DNA from: Cavia porcellus
Taxonomy: Eukaryota > Chordata > Mammalia > Rodentia > Caviidae
Direction: 5' to 3'
Assembly: GCF_034190915.1 (NCBI RefSeq)
Contig: NW_026947489.1
Span: 54,560,001 to 54,624,000, forward strand
DNA: 64,000 nucleotides
The translations under genes were made by a program, and so were the position numbers. Numbering within the stretch: the first letter of the stretch is position 1; the number at the start of each line of letters is the position of its first letter. Below are positions 1-11,568 of this stretch, one piece after another. Under the pieces are notes generated by a model, which searched no databases, was not told the DNA's origin, and worked only from the letters and a program-made list of their open reading frames with translations.

Positions 1-1932
1 TACTCTTGTGGTTTAAATTTAATACTAAATACATTTTTAAGTGACTGTGTTATCAGCCAAAAAAGTTGATAGAGACCTCAAATTGGTCTTCCAAGTAAGT
101 TTTTTACTCTCATCACAGAGAAAGTATTTGAAGATATATGTGTGAGAGTCATAGGGAGATGTATTAATCAGACTTAAATAATAATGGAGAGTAGGGAAAC
201 ATCTCCTTTTCAGGTAACTGGAGGAGGTCACCCTGGTGCAGGGCTTCAGACAGGTCTCCTCACAGAAGCACAAGGCCACATTATATGGATTAGCTGAGGT
301 GTCCAGTCAGTCATTATCTCAGTCCTGGTTTCCCATCCTAGAGGAATCCTTATGGCCCAGGAGGTGATTGTGCTTGCTGGGGTGGGGTGCTGCTTCTGTT
401 CCATCATGGGGGTGATTGCTGCTGTATCTCATTATGAGGTGGTTTTCAAGGCTCCATTTTTCCAAGAATCTGGGAGGATAGTAGAAATAGAGACTGCTAG
501 GTGTTGCTCTAGGGGTTTGGAACTGGGCACTGTAAATTGAGTATACTGGAAAACTCTAAAAATTACTGATCATGGTGTCCTTGGTCTTGAAGGAGGATGA
601 ATAAATGAGGCAAATATAGGGTGAATCAACCCTTACTGACTCTGTTTAAGTGATTATCATGCTTATGAGCAGATCTGAGCACACATCTGACTCACAGTTT
701 TGAGATAATACAGAACACATTTAAATGAAGACAGAGACATCAAGCTTTTTAGTTGACTTAGGCATCTACAAATCCCATTTCTCGGTCCCAGTCACAAATC
801 TCGCTTTGATCTTAATTCATCCTCCTATCTCCATAGGATTAGTGTATCAGCCAATTTGGCTTTAGAAATTTGCTGGCGAGGTGGTAAACTGTATAGGAAA
901 TGAGGACCACTTGAGCCTTCAGTCTTTAGTCGTAAACCTAGGAACTAAAGATATGACACAGACATGGAGCACTTTGGGTAACTTTAATCATGTCTTGGAA
1001 CTATAGATTCCTTGTCATCTACTTGCTGATCTTTATTTCTTTGGTCTTACCTTGACTAGAGACCGAAAAATAATAGGTTTAAGTGCAGCCAAAGGAAGAA
1101 GCTTAATAAAGACATATGGTTCAAACCAAACAAAAAGTCATACACCTAGGTGAGTCAAGGCAACTGCAAAAACCTGCAGAAATAGCTAAAACTGAGATGT
1201 ATTCATTCAGATTCATCACTGCTTTCCATTTGCATTAGACTTGTTTAACCAAAGCAAAGGTCATAATTACAGAAACAATGTATCAGACAGGATGGCAGAA
1301 GGGGATTGTAGACTTCCAATCAACTGGCCTACATCAAGACTTCAGAGCAATTCCCTCCAACAGATGAGTCTTTGAACTTATGTTACACAGGGATTTCAGT
1401 TAAATTAAAATGGTAGGCTATATATCTTTTTAATGACTTCTCTCTTCACTGAATTTCATTAAGCCCCACATATTGAAGACTTGTACTGTTCTCCTATCTG
1501 TACTTAAAACAAGAGAAATAGAGTTCACATTTTTCTTTTGCTTTCTCCATTTGAGAAGTATTTGCAACCCCAGTAATGGGAAGGAATATAGGAAGGGAGA
1601 GAATCAGGGAGAAGAAAGACTATAAATCATATCACTCTCTAGTTAATCACACCAACATATTTTAAATTTTTCATTAAAATGAAAATCACGGATTAAAAAC
1701 TAAAGAGTAATTATTATTGGTAATAGTTAAAAATGACATTTTATTTGAAGATTTTTCTTTGGTACTTATATAATCTATAATCCAAGAAAAGAGGGACCGG
1801 AGTCATAGATTTATTATTTCTATGCTAGAAAATATTAATGGCAAATTAAGGGTTGCCACATTTTCATCTTGTCAAGCTAACACACTATGTGCTTAAGTTT
1901 ATAGTGTTCAGGAATTAGCCCTACGAGAGCAA
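1..1932. other. Unique AT-rich DNA, no gene seen
   Basis: I see no long open frame, no splice-flanked exon candidate and no repeat that I can name with confidence. The 62- and 80-codon open frames here have no recognisable protein features. Confidence 0.5.
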
Positions 1933-1939
1933 CAAGCTT

Positions 1940-1968
1940 TTCTTCATTATTTCTTTTTGGTTTAAATT

Positions 1969-1999
<31 letters not shown>

Positions 2000-2077
2000 C
2001 TTTGTCCCAAGAATCAAACTTAGCACCTTGCTCTTGCCAGACAGGTGCTTATGCCACTGAGCTATATCCCTGGCCCC
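1940..2077 (-). mobile_element. ID-like SINE with (ATTT)n tail
   Basis: On the minus strand the body at about 2003-2077 reads like the tRNA-derived ID core: a 'tagctcagtggcataagcacctg'-type A-box region followed by a 'ttcgattct'-type B-box region. The tail on the plus strand is a run of ATTT units at about 1968-2000. The 7-mer caagctt occurs on both sides (1933-1939 and 2078-2084) and may be the target-site duplication, though the stretch between 1940 and 1967 makes the tail unusually long. Confidence 0.65.
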
Positions 2078-2084
2078 CAAGCTT

Positions 2085-3184
2085 ATATTTTTAAGCAGGA
2101 TTGTGTAAAATCCCAAATGCACCCACTGATCTAGTAAAGGTACTTCATCTTCTGCACCTCTGAATTCATTTAGGAGCTTATTAGAGCCTGAATCTCATTT
2201 TGCTTACCAAATTCCATGTACACTAGAATGTTGCATGAGCAAGGGAAGAATACAGATGGACAGGGAATTTATGTATGATTTTTGGAGCAGTGTTGAAAAG
2301 TGAGTCTGTAATCAATTCTGAGAAACTAATTGCAATATCAGAAGGAAGGATCTTAAGCAGCAAATATATTTTTTTAAGCAGACCATTATCTACACTTGTA
2401 ATAAGGGTAATCTCTCTAAGCACGTGCAACATTTGTTTATGGAATTAACTTTGTTTTCCTTCCACAAGTGGTGCCTGTTAAACTTTCATTCTGGTATTTA
2501 ATGACCTTTACTCCCTTGGCATAGTTCCAGGAAGGCATCATCAACATGAAAATTACTTTCATGGTCACCTTCCATAAAGACTCACCTGGGTAAATACACC
2601 TGGCATCAAAGTGAATTTTTCTTTTTTCTTGAAAGTTTAGGTATTTGGATATTAGGGAGGGAAAAGTGACACCTGCAAGTTAAAAATAGCACTCACATAG
2701 AGGAAAGTTCCTTGTGTGTCTCTGTTACATAGTTCATTAACTCAAAGGATATTTGTTAATCTCCTATAACATGGCACTAGTATTAGTGCCATAGAATGAG
2801 AAAAGCAAAAGATTTGGAGTAGATTCTTCTCCCAGGAAGTATACAAATTCCACAGGGAAAGAGAAAGCATTCATAAGAAGTGTTAAAACTATATTAAGCA
2901 TATGTTTATTAGACAAATCTACGTGATGATCTCCATAGGAAAATATTAAAGAGAAAATCACTGTGAGCTACAGAGGATTCAAAAAGGAAGTCACTAAACT
3001 TTAGGGGAATGTCTCAGATGCTGAGGACTATGGGGAAGATCAAACCAGGCAGTATAAAGACATTAACACAAGGTGGGAGGCAGGAATGACCATACCGTAT
3101 CTCTGAAACACTAAAGAGATCATTTACTCTACAGAGGTAAGAATTGTAAGGGAGTCAGGAAAAGTTAGAAAGCTATGTTTTTCA
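2085..3184. other. Unique DNA, no gene seen
   Basis: AT-rich sequence with only short chance open frames. No repeat family recognised. Confidence 0.45.
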
Positions 3185-3335
3185 TTTATTCTTTCTTTTA
3201 TTTTGTATTGGCACACGTTTGTAGTACATTATGATTACATTCATCCTGAGGAATTGGCACATGTATGTGACATTTCTCTATTCCTCTTCATTCTTTTGTC
3301 CATTCATTCCACACTCATTCCTTAATTATTATCAT
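3185..3335 (-). mobile_element. L1 3' UTR fragment (old)
   Basis: This piece shares its order of motifs (tttgtattggcacacg..., ...gtagtacattatg..., ...ttcatcctgaggaat) with the clearer L1 tail at 19555-19800. It is therefore likely the 3' UTR end of an old minus-strand L1. Only the 3' terminus is present, as expected of a strongly 5'-truncated copy. Confidence 0.45.
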
Positions 3336-4128
3336 GTGTCAAGGTTATCATTAGCCTTGATGCAAAAACCCCTTAGGACCCAACTCCCCCAGTGAATAAT
3401 GAAATAAGAAATAATGATATAAATCTGCCACAATGAAACCCATTAATCTGTATAATCAATATCTACTAACTACAAATATGGGGGGGGGAAGAAATTGGAA
3501 AACACCAGACCTAGAGAATGCATAAGGGATAGCATCTCTCATTCTGCCTGGGATCCATGTTAGGATGGAGGAGATCACAGAGGAGAAAATCACAGGCACA
3601 TGGGTGGACATTTGAGGAAACTGAGAAAATTATGTGGAAGGACACGACATGCAGATTGACTTAGGTCTCCACAGTGAACTCATGCAGTTACAGTGACTTC
3701 TTCTGGAGATTCACACCTATTAGTGAGGGGAAATGTGAGGCTTGAGACTGGAAAAGCTGACTGGCAAATGTCCTATAGTGTTTTTTGACTACTAAGAGTA
3801 TTGTAATATAACCTTTGACCAATAGGAAGTGATTGAAGAATTTTCGGGGACATTGGATTTTGCATTACTGACATTTGAGTAAAGAGGAAGGGAGCTAAAC
3901 TATTGTGGTGGTAATGAAAGGAGATGAGAAAGGTTAACTCCAAAGGATTTAGGAGCTAAGTTAAGGAACTCACTAGGTGTGAAGGTAGGGGACATGGTAA
4001 CTGGCAAGAAAACCTGGTTCTAGAACTAGAAACAAAGCTATTGAAGGTTAAGAGTCATTTTGGTTAGTCCTAGAACAGTTGCACACCTGAATATTTCTTA
4101 GTGTTGAGTATGCTCGTTAGAATATTGT
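3336..4128. other. Unique DNA, no gene seen
   Basis: Contains a G-run at about 3481-3488. Otherwise nothing recognisable. Confidence 0.45.
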
Positions 4129-4925
4129 TGTTATGGTTTGATAACTAGTGGTCAACTTAACACCAGCTGGATTACATCAGCATGCATTGAGAGAAGATGC
4201 TCCACCTGAGAAGGGTTGCCAGGATAAATAGGTGGAGAAGAGGAGAGGTGTGGAGAGGGATTGAGGCGTTATGGAGGCACTGTTGGTTCTCCTACGAGTT
4301 ACTGTCTGAGCTGTTGGTTCTCCTGGAGAAGCTTTGGTCTTCACATCGAGCATTGCTTCCTGGCTCCGGAGGGGAAGACATGTGCTGCCTGGTCTCCAGG
4401 GTGAACTCGTCACGCTGCTTCCTGGCATGTTCCCGACTGTGCTTGTCGTCGGAGGAGCTCGGGGCCTCCATGTCGCTGAGGACAGCTGTAGTTCCTTTCA
4501 GGACAGCCCCGCTCTTTGTTGTGAGTGTGACTTCTCAGCTCCAGTGTAGAACCCTCATCCCACTAGCACAGCTCCTTCATTCTGCTGGCATGGACTTTCC
4601 GACTTCCACCGCTGACCCTTGGGTCTTCCCGGCATGAATCCGTAAAAGAGACTGGCGTGAGCCCTTGTGGGCCCTGGACTTCCAGTTGGACTCGTGGAGG
4701 CACTGTCCTGAGCTCTGGGTTTTTATCTGGACTCATGTGGGACATTGCCATGGGGTTTAGACTCTTGACTTATATAATCTATGTCGTTGGTGTTGTGGAT
4801 AGATTTCCTGCATTTTCCTGTGTTAACTTTCAGTGACCATTATAAAAATATTATAAACTCCATGTCCTGACCTGAATGTTCTCTGTGTAATAACCCCGGA
4901 CTACAACAATTGTCTTTCTGAGATC
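4129..4925 (+). mobile_element. LTR-like GC-richer block, family unassigned
   Basis: The block begins tgttatggtttgataac and continues with a 'ggtcaacttaacacc-agctgg' phrase seen at the start of several rodent LTR-type repeats. It is richer in GC and CpG than its surroundings. It ends in a stretch with TATAAA-like and AATAA-like signals (about 4840-4895), which would suit an LTR U3-R-U5 order on the plus strand. Open frames on both strands (146 aa and 83 aa) overlap here and have no protein motif, so I do not call a gene. The family is not identified and both edges are approximate. Confidence 0.4.
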
Positions 4926-5207
4926 TGGAAAATTATAAAATCCAGGAGCATCAGCAACTGAGTAGTGGGGTAAGTAAAAGAAAACTAAAACAGGAAAGGC
5001 AGAGCTAGGTTAGAACAAGTACAGAGAATGAGATACTGAGTGAAAAAGAAAGATAAGAAGAGTTACCAGAGCTCTATTGTTCAGTGTGGAAGGCATGAGC
5101 CACCTTTTGGTATCGGGCAACTAAAAGGCCCCTGTGTCTAATCCAATGTGCTACAAGTATAAAATACACAACAGATTCTGAATACTAAGAATAAAGAAAT
5201 ATGTCTT

Positions 5208-5295
5208 GGAGAGCAGGAATATAGCTCAGCAGCATAAGTGCCTGCCTGGCAAGTACAAGCTCCTCAGTTCAATTGCTAGTACAAAAAAAAAAAAA
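5208..5295 (+). mobile_element. ID-like SINE
   Basis: The copy has a tRNA-like A-box region (atagctcagcagcataag), a B-box region (ttcaattgctagtac) and a 13-base A tail. It is close to the better copy at 37069-37158, and the degenerate B box suggests an old insertion. Confidence 0.8.
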
Positions 5296-7133
5296 TCTCG
5301 TTAATAATTTTATAAGAGTTTCACTTTAGGTTAAATAAAATGTATTCTCAAAATCCATTTTACCTTGTTTTGCATTAGCTTGCATAAACCATGGCTACAT
5401 GCTATCCTTGGTCTATAATGCTCACATGGTATTATTGCTCTCTTATCTTCCTCTAGACAGTTTTAGTTGGAGATGCTTTGCCTAAAACATGATGCCCAGC
5501 TTCTTTGTTGGTCTGGTCCATTTGTGAGTTAAAAGATTCATAAATCTTTTGATAGGAGTGAGCAAATTGTGCTTTGGATTCTTCTTTTTTAAACAATGAG
5601 GAGTCCCATAAGGTCTGTAAAAGTGGCATCATTCAGAAGTTGTCAGTCCCTTTTAATTAGTTAGAAGTTTTTCTTAGAAGTTTCCTTTAAGCCAAGTCAA
5701 TCTCCAGAGAATATCTTTACAAACATAGAAGCCAGATGTGTTGATTTTCTCCTGGAATATCAATTCCCTATTCATTAAAAATAAAATAAGAAATATGTAA
5801 TGGAAAAAAATGAAACCAAATGAAGTAGATAATATTTGAGTCAGGTTAGAACTTTCTCATTTAAGGATCAGTGTCTTCCACTAAATTATCCGTCAGTTAC
5901 ACAGCTGTATATGTATAAGTCAAGGTGCCTTCAATTAAGGTTTGGGTCTCTGTGACAAATTGTTTTCAGCTTCTAGAAACAGAGACCCAACTACAGGTCC
6001 TTAAATGAATCTGAAATTTATATTGCACAGGTAAAGTGATTAAATAGACTTTCCAGAGTTTATCTGGGACTCCAAAACAACACTTAAGATCCTGCCTCTG
6101 GCATTCTGCCCCTGTGTTCGTGGTTCATGGTGTTTGTTCTTCTAATTTCTAGACAGCTGAAAGACCTTCAGGTATTTCATACGATTTTCATAAAGGAAGA
6201 AAGAGGGTCTTCCTTCCTTTTAAAAACACACCCCAAACGTTCCATTCCAGTAACACCTGCACTTACCTCTCAGAGGTCAGCTTTAATCGCAACTACAGTA
6301 AGTTGCCAGATATCTCAGGAATTAGTCTCATTCTGGGTAACATTGTGGCTCCAGAGATGCTTCATGACAAGGAAGAGGAACAACTCTAATGGGATAGAAA
6401 AATAGAAGCTCTTTGCCATCAATCTCTAAAAACAATAAAAACTGCAAAAAATGCATGCTTCCCAGAAAAAAAATTATAGCATTATTTGTATCATTTATTC
6501 AAGTCCTATGTTTTTATTTTTGCCCAAATAATTAAAAATTAACTATATTTATCAAGCTCCAGGCTCAGACAATGGACATTCTAACTCAAGGGCAAAGAAG
6601 AGAGAGAATTTGACTTGCAGAATTTCATGACAGAGCAGCAGAGTTGAGAATCTGTTCTCCTTCTCGTACTTCTCTGATACTTGAAACTCTCCAGTAATTT
6701 ATCATGTCCTTTTTAAAATAGCAGAGACACTTAAAAGCACAGTAGTGTCTCAGAACCTTGTAGCTTAGCCTTGTCTCTCTTTCTTCCTTTGGTTCACATA
6801 GTTCTCTACTCCCTCGTGTACACCATGGTCAGTGGTCTCAGGCTCACCTGCACTTTCCACGGGACTCTTGCCTGCTCTATTCCGTATCTGGAATTGCTCC
6901 ATCCTGCTACCCGTCACTTCTCTTGTTTCCTTCTTTGCTTAGAGAAGCCACCACAAACTCTGTAACGCTAGGTTAAATTCTTCTTATATTGTTTATAACC
7001 ACATACTCCATGCTGTGACTGTATCTTTGTCCTTGCTTTTTGAATTTGAGGGTCATAAAATGAGAAACAGACCTGGGCTTGTTTGCCATTGTGACTCTAG
7101 TGCTTGGCATGCAATAATCTTTATATATAATCA
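5296..7133. other. Unique DNA, no gene seen
   Basis: The 92-codon open frame at 6127-6405 and the 64-codon frame at 6771-6965 have no recognisable domain, and no splice context was found that I trust. A repeat at 5930-6440 is possible but I cannot name it. Confidence 0.4.
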
Positions 7134-7310
7134 ACTATGATGCTGCACATTCATAATCCTGTCACTGTGGGAGGCTGAGGCAAGAAAATGGCAAATTCAA
7201 ACCTAGCCTGGGCAATTTAGTGAGACCCTGTGTCAAAATTTTAATAAATTTGCTTGGGATGTGACTCCACATGAAGGTCCTGGGTTCAGTCACCAGCACT
7301 ACATGCATGT
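7134..7310 (+). mobile_element. B1-dID dimeric SINE
   Basis: The left half (about 7134-7240) is 7SL/B1-like: 'cataatcctgtcactgtgggaggctgag', then 'tagcctgggcaatttagtgagaccctgt'. The right half (about 7245-7305) is ID-like: a 'gtgactcc' A-box remnant, then 'gaaggtcctgggttcagtcaccagcact'. This fusion order is the B1-dID arrangement known in several non-murid rodent families. Confidence 0.75.
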
Positions 7311-8030
7311 ATACACAAATTCTAAATATATTCTTTTTGGAGGATAAATGTGTAAATAAAATCATAATATGAATGTGGTGGTGAAGTTATGAAAAAGAAA
7401 ATCAATGATTCCAAATGAAGGAATTTCCAGCTTGTTTATGGAAGAAATGCCATTGGCATTGGTCCTCCAAGGACTGAGAAGCTAGATGGAATTATCAGAG
7501 TACCTGAAAAATCTGAGAATTTGTGCTTTCCCGTGTAGCCCAGGAAGACATTCACATGTTTGTAAGTGTGTTTGAATTATCATCCGAGTCTATTCACTGG
7601 AAGGAACTCTTCTTTCAGCTCATTCGTTCGCAACTTGCTTCTGCCGTTGTCTTCCTCCCCCATTCTCTTTGAAGGGGTTGTCAGGGAATAGTCTACTAGA
7701 ACTATTCCAGAAGTGTAGAAGGAAAGAATTCGAGGTGGAAAGCAGCTTCCTACAATAGGACAGAAGTCTCTCTAAGAATCTGGTCCATGTGAATCCCTGG
7801 AATTATCTGCAGTGGAGGAGTTTACCTGGAGCAGTTCAGGAATGAGAAACCCAAAGGTTTTCACGTGGTAAACATCTGGGACCCGGGGAGCACTCTCAGT
7901 ATCAGGGATAAATGAGGAAGGAGTCAGATGGAGATGCAAGTTTATGGTGAGCATGTGAACGTGGAGTAGTGATATAAGAAATGTGAGGACCATAAGTCAA
8001 ATTTTGGGTAAAGAACAAATATTTCAGTCC
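7311..8030. other. Unique DNA, no gene seen
   Basis: No repeat or exon recognised. The 73-codon minus-strand frame at 7772-7993 looks like a chance frame. Confidence 0.4.
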
Positions 8031-8200
8031 AGGACTTCCCAACCTCTTCTATGTATATGAATCATCTAGGATGTTATTAAAAGATAGATTCTCTTCTGTG
8101 GGTTTGAGACTGCATTTCTAGTGAACCTCAAGATGGTTTTGATGGCTCTGGATCACACCAAGGATCACACCTTGACAGTGTAGAATTTCTAACCCCAGAA
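8031..8200 (+). mobile_element. hAT-Charlie-type nonautonomous DNA transposon relic
   Basis: The order of motifs 'cttcccaacctcttctatgtatatgaatcatctaggatgttattaaaa' (described in pieces at 8034-8082), an 'agactgcatttctag' centre and a 'gatcacaccttgacagtg' end follows the MER-type hAT elements whose ends read as 'ttctcaa...' inverted repeats. Divergence is high, so the exact subfamily is uncertain. Confidence 0.45.
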
Positions 8201-9425
8201 TGTCGGGTGTCAGATGTATAGAGGAAGGTAGTTCAGGTGGTAAGAATAAGAATCAGTGCCTTGGGCTTTTGTAATATTATGCTAATAAGATACAAGGCCT
8301 GTGGCCTTCACAGGGAAAATAAAGTAGGCAAATATTCAAATCATCTAAGCCTTGGGCTTTGCTATTAGCATTTTCTCAAAGCTCTAAATGCTTTTTTTCT
8401 TGCCTCCTCTACTGAGAGTGTCTTACAGTACTGTAAAAACAGAAAACAGAAAAACATTCTTTGTAATAATTTACTGTCTCCACATAGAAAGGAACTACAT
8501 TTTGGTTCCTTGATGCTTATTGACTTTCTATCAGCAAATTTGTCTTAGTTTCATTCCTACATTGAAAGGAGCTGTGCAAGGAAGGGTTCTGGATTATAAA
8601 TAAGAAACATTAGGGAGAAAAGATTTAAAAAAAAAAAAAAAACTTTTGGAAAGTTTCAGAGAACACATAATTCTCTAGCTCAGAACTAATGGAAGGCAGA
8701 ATTCAAGGAGAGAAAAGCAAAGCCAGTACTCTGTCACCTATCACCACAGTGCAATGTTCCAGCCTCTTAATTAGCCACTGGGAGACATAGACATGACCCT
8801 GCCTTTATAAATGTCCCTCCCGACTTAGTGTCTGGCAGTCGCATGTCATTGGCTTTGCTTACACTTCTTTCATTACCTCTACCTTGCTCTCTCTTTTTTT
8901 TTCTTTAGTAGAGGCTAGAATCCTGAATCTTGCTTCCTTTGGAATTCCATCCCAATAGAAATGTACCCTACAGAGATCCACTCCAGCTAGCCCAAATAAA
9001 GACAACCTGTCAAGACATACAGGAAATAATTACAAATAATTCAAAACTAAATACCATCACCATAGGATGACCTGTAACTTCCATAAACTGTGTGTCTCCT
9101 AAGGGTGAAATGAGTGGAACAGATGTGAACCAGTCCTACACTGGACATGTTGAAATATATGGTCACTCACCTGATAGGTGTAAGGGATTTTGACAGGGGC
9201 AGTAGCAGAAGTGGTTAATTTAAAACAGTTGGAAAAGTGTATTCATGGATCTTCTCCCAAAGTTCTGAGTTAGATTGTGCTCATCTGCTTCCTTTAAGAC
9301 AACTAAGTTCCTGTGTTTGTAATTCTTTTCAACTCTCAGGAATTTTGGGATAGGTATTTGTGACATTTTGGTCTCAGCAATAGACTGCTTGTGGGTAGCC
9401 TGCACTCTTCTCAACAGCTGCTAAC
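8201..9425. other. Unique DNA, no gene seen
   Basis: Contains an A-run at about 8625-8642 without a recognisable SINE body in front of it. No gene or named repeat seen. Confidence 0.4.
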
Positions 9426-9760
9426 TTGTGCTTGGCTTCAGAAAAGTGGATTTGTGTTCAGTCGCAATCCCTGTCTCAGTTTGTGACTGCAGGGCTCTTC
9501 AAGACTGTGAAGCTGATGAGGGAAACTGCCCTGCAACCTAAGAGTGAACAAGATCAGGCAGCCTTAGCTGGAGACAAAGTGAACAGTCCATTTAGAAAGA
9601 CAGAAATAAGCCAGAATCTTGTTGAGCCGCCAGCTCAAGCTTATACCCAGCTCCAGACTTTTCACTTATTTTAGCCAATAAATGTTCTTATGTCTGTACG
9701 TGAGAGAGTAAACCCAGTTGGGTTTCCTGTTGTTTACAGGTGATCCCTCTGAACTGTGCA
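9426..9760 (+). mobile_element. Possible 3' part of an MLT1-like LTR
   Basis: An 82-codon open frame (9426-9674) is followed by AATAAA at 9677-9682. Next comes a 'gagagagtaaacccagttgggtttcctgt' stretch that recalls the U5 end of MLT1-class LTRs. I therefore read the frame as chance coding in an old LTR, not a gene. The assignment is tentative. Confidence 0.35.
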
Positions 9761-10189
9761 ATTTCAATTTTCATAGTGTGCCATATTTGATCCTGCAGCT
9801 CACTCTACAATGGTGTTTGTCTCAGATATCATCATGGTCAGCTGGTCAACCATCTCTGTATTGCCTACACCAAATTAGAGAAAGGAATGTTTTGGCATGA
9901 TTTGCTTTTTTGCACCAGGCTATAATAATAAGCTGTCTACTCAATCAAGTGCCCAACCATGAACCAATTACTAAGAATGAAAAGAATCACTATCTCCTCT
10001 GAAAGATCCATCTCAGTTTCCCTTCCGTGTCTGAAACAGTAGTATATGGACTGAAGCATCTGTAGGATTATATTTTACATTTATTATCATTCTGGCTTTT
10101 TTTTCCAATTTTTCCTCAATCACTGACCTGAATTTCCTGAGCTGGGAATTGTCCTAATGTACTGTGCTAGCATTTGGGATGACCATATC
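9761..10189. other. Unique DNA, no gene seen
   Basis: Nothing recognisable on either strand. Confidence 0.4.
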
Positions 10190-10522
10190 AGATGCTACGC
10201 TCTTGATGGTTTTTAACAGTGGACATTTATTTGCCACTTTCTTAAGGCTGGAAAGTCCAAGCGCACAGCACTGGTAGATTTGGTGTCTGGTGTCAGGTCC
10301 TGGTTCACAGGTGACCATTTTCCCATCATGCCCTCACTAGGCATAAGGGACAAAGTAGCTTTCTGGGGTCTCATTTATAGGAGCAATGACCTCATTCATG
10401 AAAGCTGAACCTCATAACTAAATCACCTTCCCAAGTCCCATCTTTGAATGCAATCCCACTGGAAACGAAGTTTCACCATATGAATTTAGAAGGGACATAG
10501 GCATTCAGTCTATAACACTCAC
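10190..10522 (-). mobile_element. MaLR-type LTR fragment
   Basis: Reads, on the plus strand, as the reverse complement of an MST/MLT1-class LTR. It has 'aaggctggaaagtccaag', a 'tttggtgtctggtgtcaggtcc' region, 'tcatttataggagcaatgacctcattcatgaaagc', then 'aactaaatcaccttcccaagtccc' and 'ccatatgaatttagaagggacat'. The order matches the family; divergence is high. Confidence 0.75.
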
Positions 10523-11553
10523 CTTTTGTTTAAAGAATATCTACAAAGAAAAAGTTAAATTCAAATTCTGGAAAACTTCCTTTTTCTTTTTAATTTTTGT
10601 TCATTCCCTTTGCAAAGCAATTATTACTACACTGCACCCATATCTGATGACAGTAAGTCTAAATGGATCAAAATTATTGCTCTTTAAAAGCAATACCAAA
10701 ATTTCCTAAGATATGATGCATACTAATTAAAGTTCAAGGAGCCCTGGGCAAGAGAAAAAGATAAGCCGCTGCTTAAGTTATGCAAAAGTGTATTAAATAT
10801 TCAAGATTAATTAAAATATAGAGAAAAAATTTTAAGGATGCCATTTAAGTTTCCATAAAAGTTAATGCAATCATTATGAAATGTTTGCTATCAAACTGGT
10901 TTGATGAGTAAGGAAAGTTAATAAAGTACATAGTGAAATAAGAGTTAATTCATGTTGCTCTATGTATTTTTTTATTACTCTGTTAAAGTCACTTATAACT
11001 TCATAGTAGTTACATAGCAGTATGCATTGTTTCAAAAAGTGAAGGTATGATTTTATGGTATTCATTTATTTTCTAAAATAAACAATGTTTCCTTAAAATC
11101 CCATCCTAATGATTTCTTCAGTGAAAGTTTCATTGTGAAAAACAAGAAAACTTTGTTTCTGGTGCTTTTACTTGAGTAGAAGGAATGGAAGTACAACTTT
11201 TACTAAGCAGATTGTTCCTGATATGTGAAACCTTGATGAATTATTTGTGTCAATAATGCTTTCAAGGTTCTGATTCTGGCTTCTGAAATTGACTCTTTTT
11301 CTCAACTCAGAATATCCCAGCCACAGAGCAGAAACAGATATGCAGGATACTAAGTAAGTCAAACGTTTCCCGGTATATCCTCTCTCATTTCTTATTTTTA
11401 AGGCCATCATAAAGCAGGGGGAAATTGTTTCTAGAATCTCAGCATAAAATTGCAAACACATTTCAGTTAGGATAAGGCTTTGTATATTGACTGAGGGAAC
11501 AAATCTCTTTATAGCATACTTTTGATATCAGAAAGGAAAAATTAGTTTCAATT
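10523..11553. other. Unique AT-rich DNA, pre-insertion flank of the L1
   Basis: No gene or recognisable repeat. It is the left flank of the intact L1 and ends at the left target-site duplication. Confidence 0.45.
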
Positions 11554-11568
11554 TCAAACTGCATTTTG
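11554..11568 (-). repeat. L1 target-site duplication, 3' copy
   Basis: The 15-mer tcaaactgcattttg lies directly before the L1 poly-T (A tail on the minus strand) and is repeated without mismatch at 18290-18304. This defines the 3' boundary of the element. Confidence 0.95.

Noticed and set aside
37..540. Short frames at the left edge (80 and 62 codons) as exons
   Set aside because: No recognisable protein motif, no convincing splice signals, and compositions ordinary for noncoding DNA.
4197..4637. 146-codon plus-strand frame as a gene
   Set aside because: No domain, overlapping minus-strand frame of 83 codons, and location inside an LTR-like block.
5208..5295. tRNA gene
   Set aside because: A- and B-box-like regions come from an ID-like SINE; a cloverleaf with paired acceptor stem is not evident and a poly-A tail follows. 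The same applies to 37069-37158 and 62760-62850.
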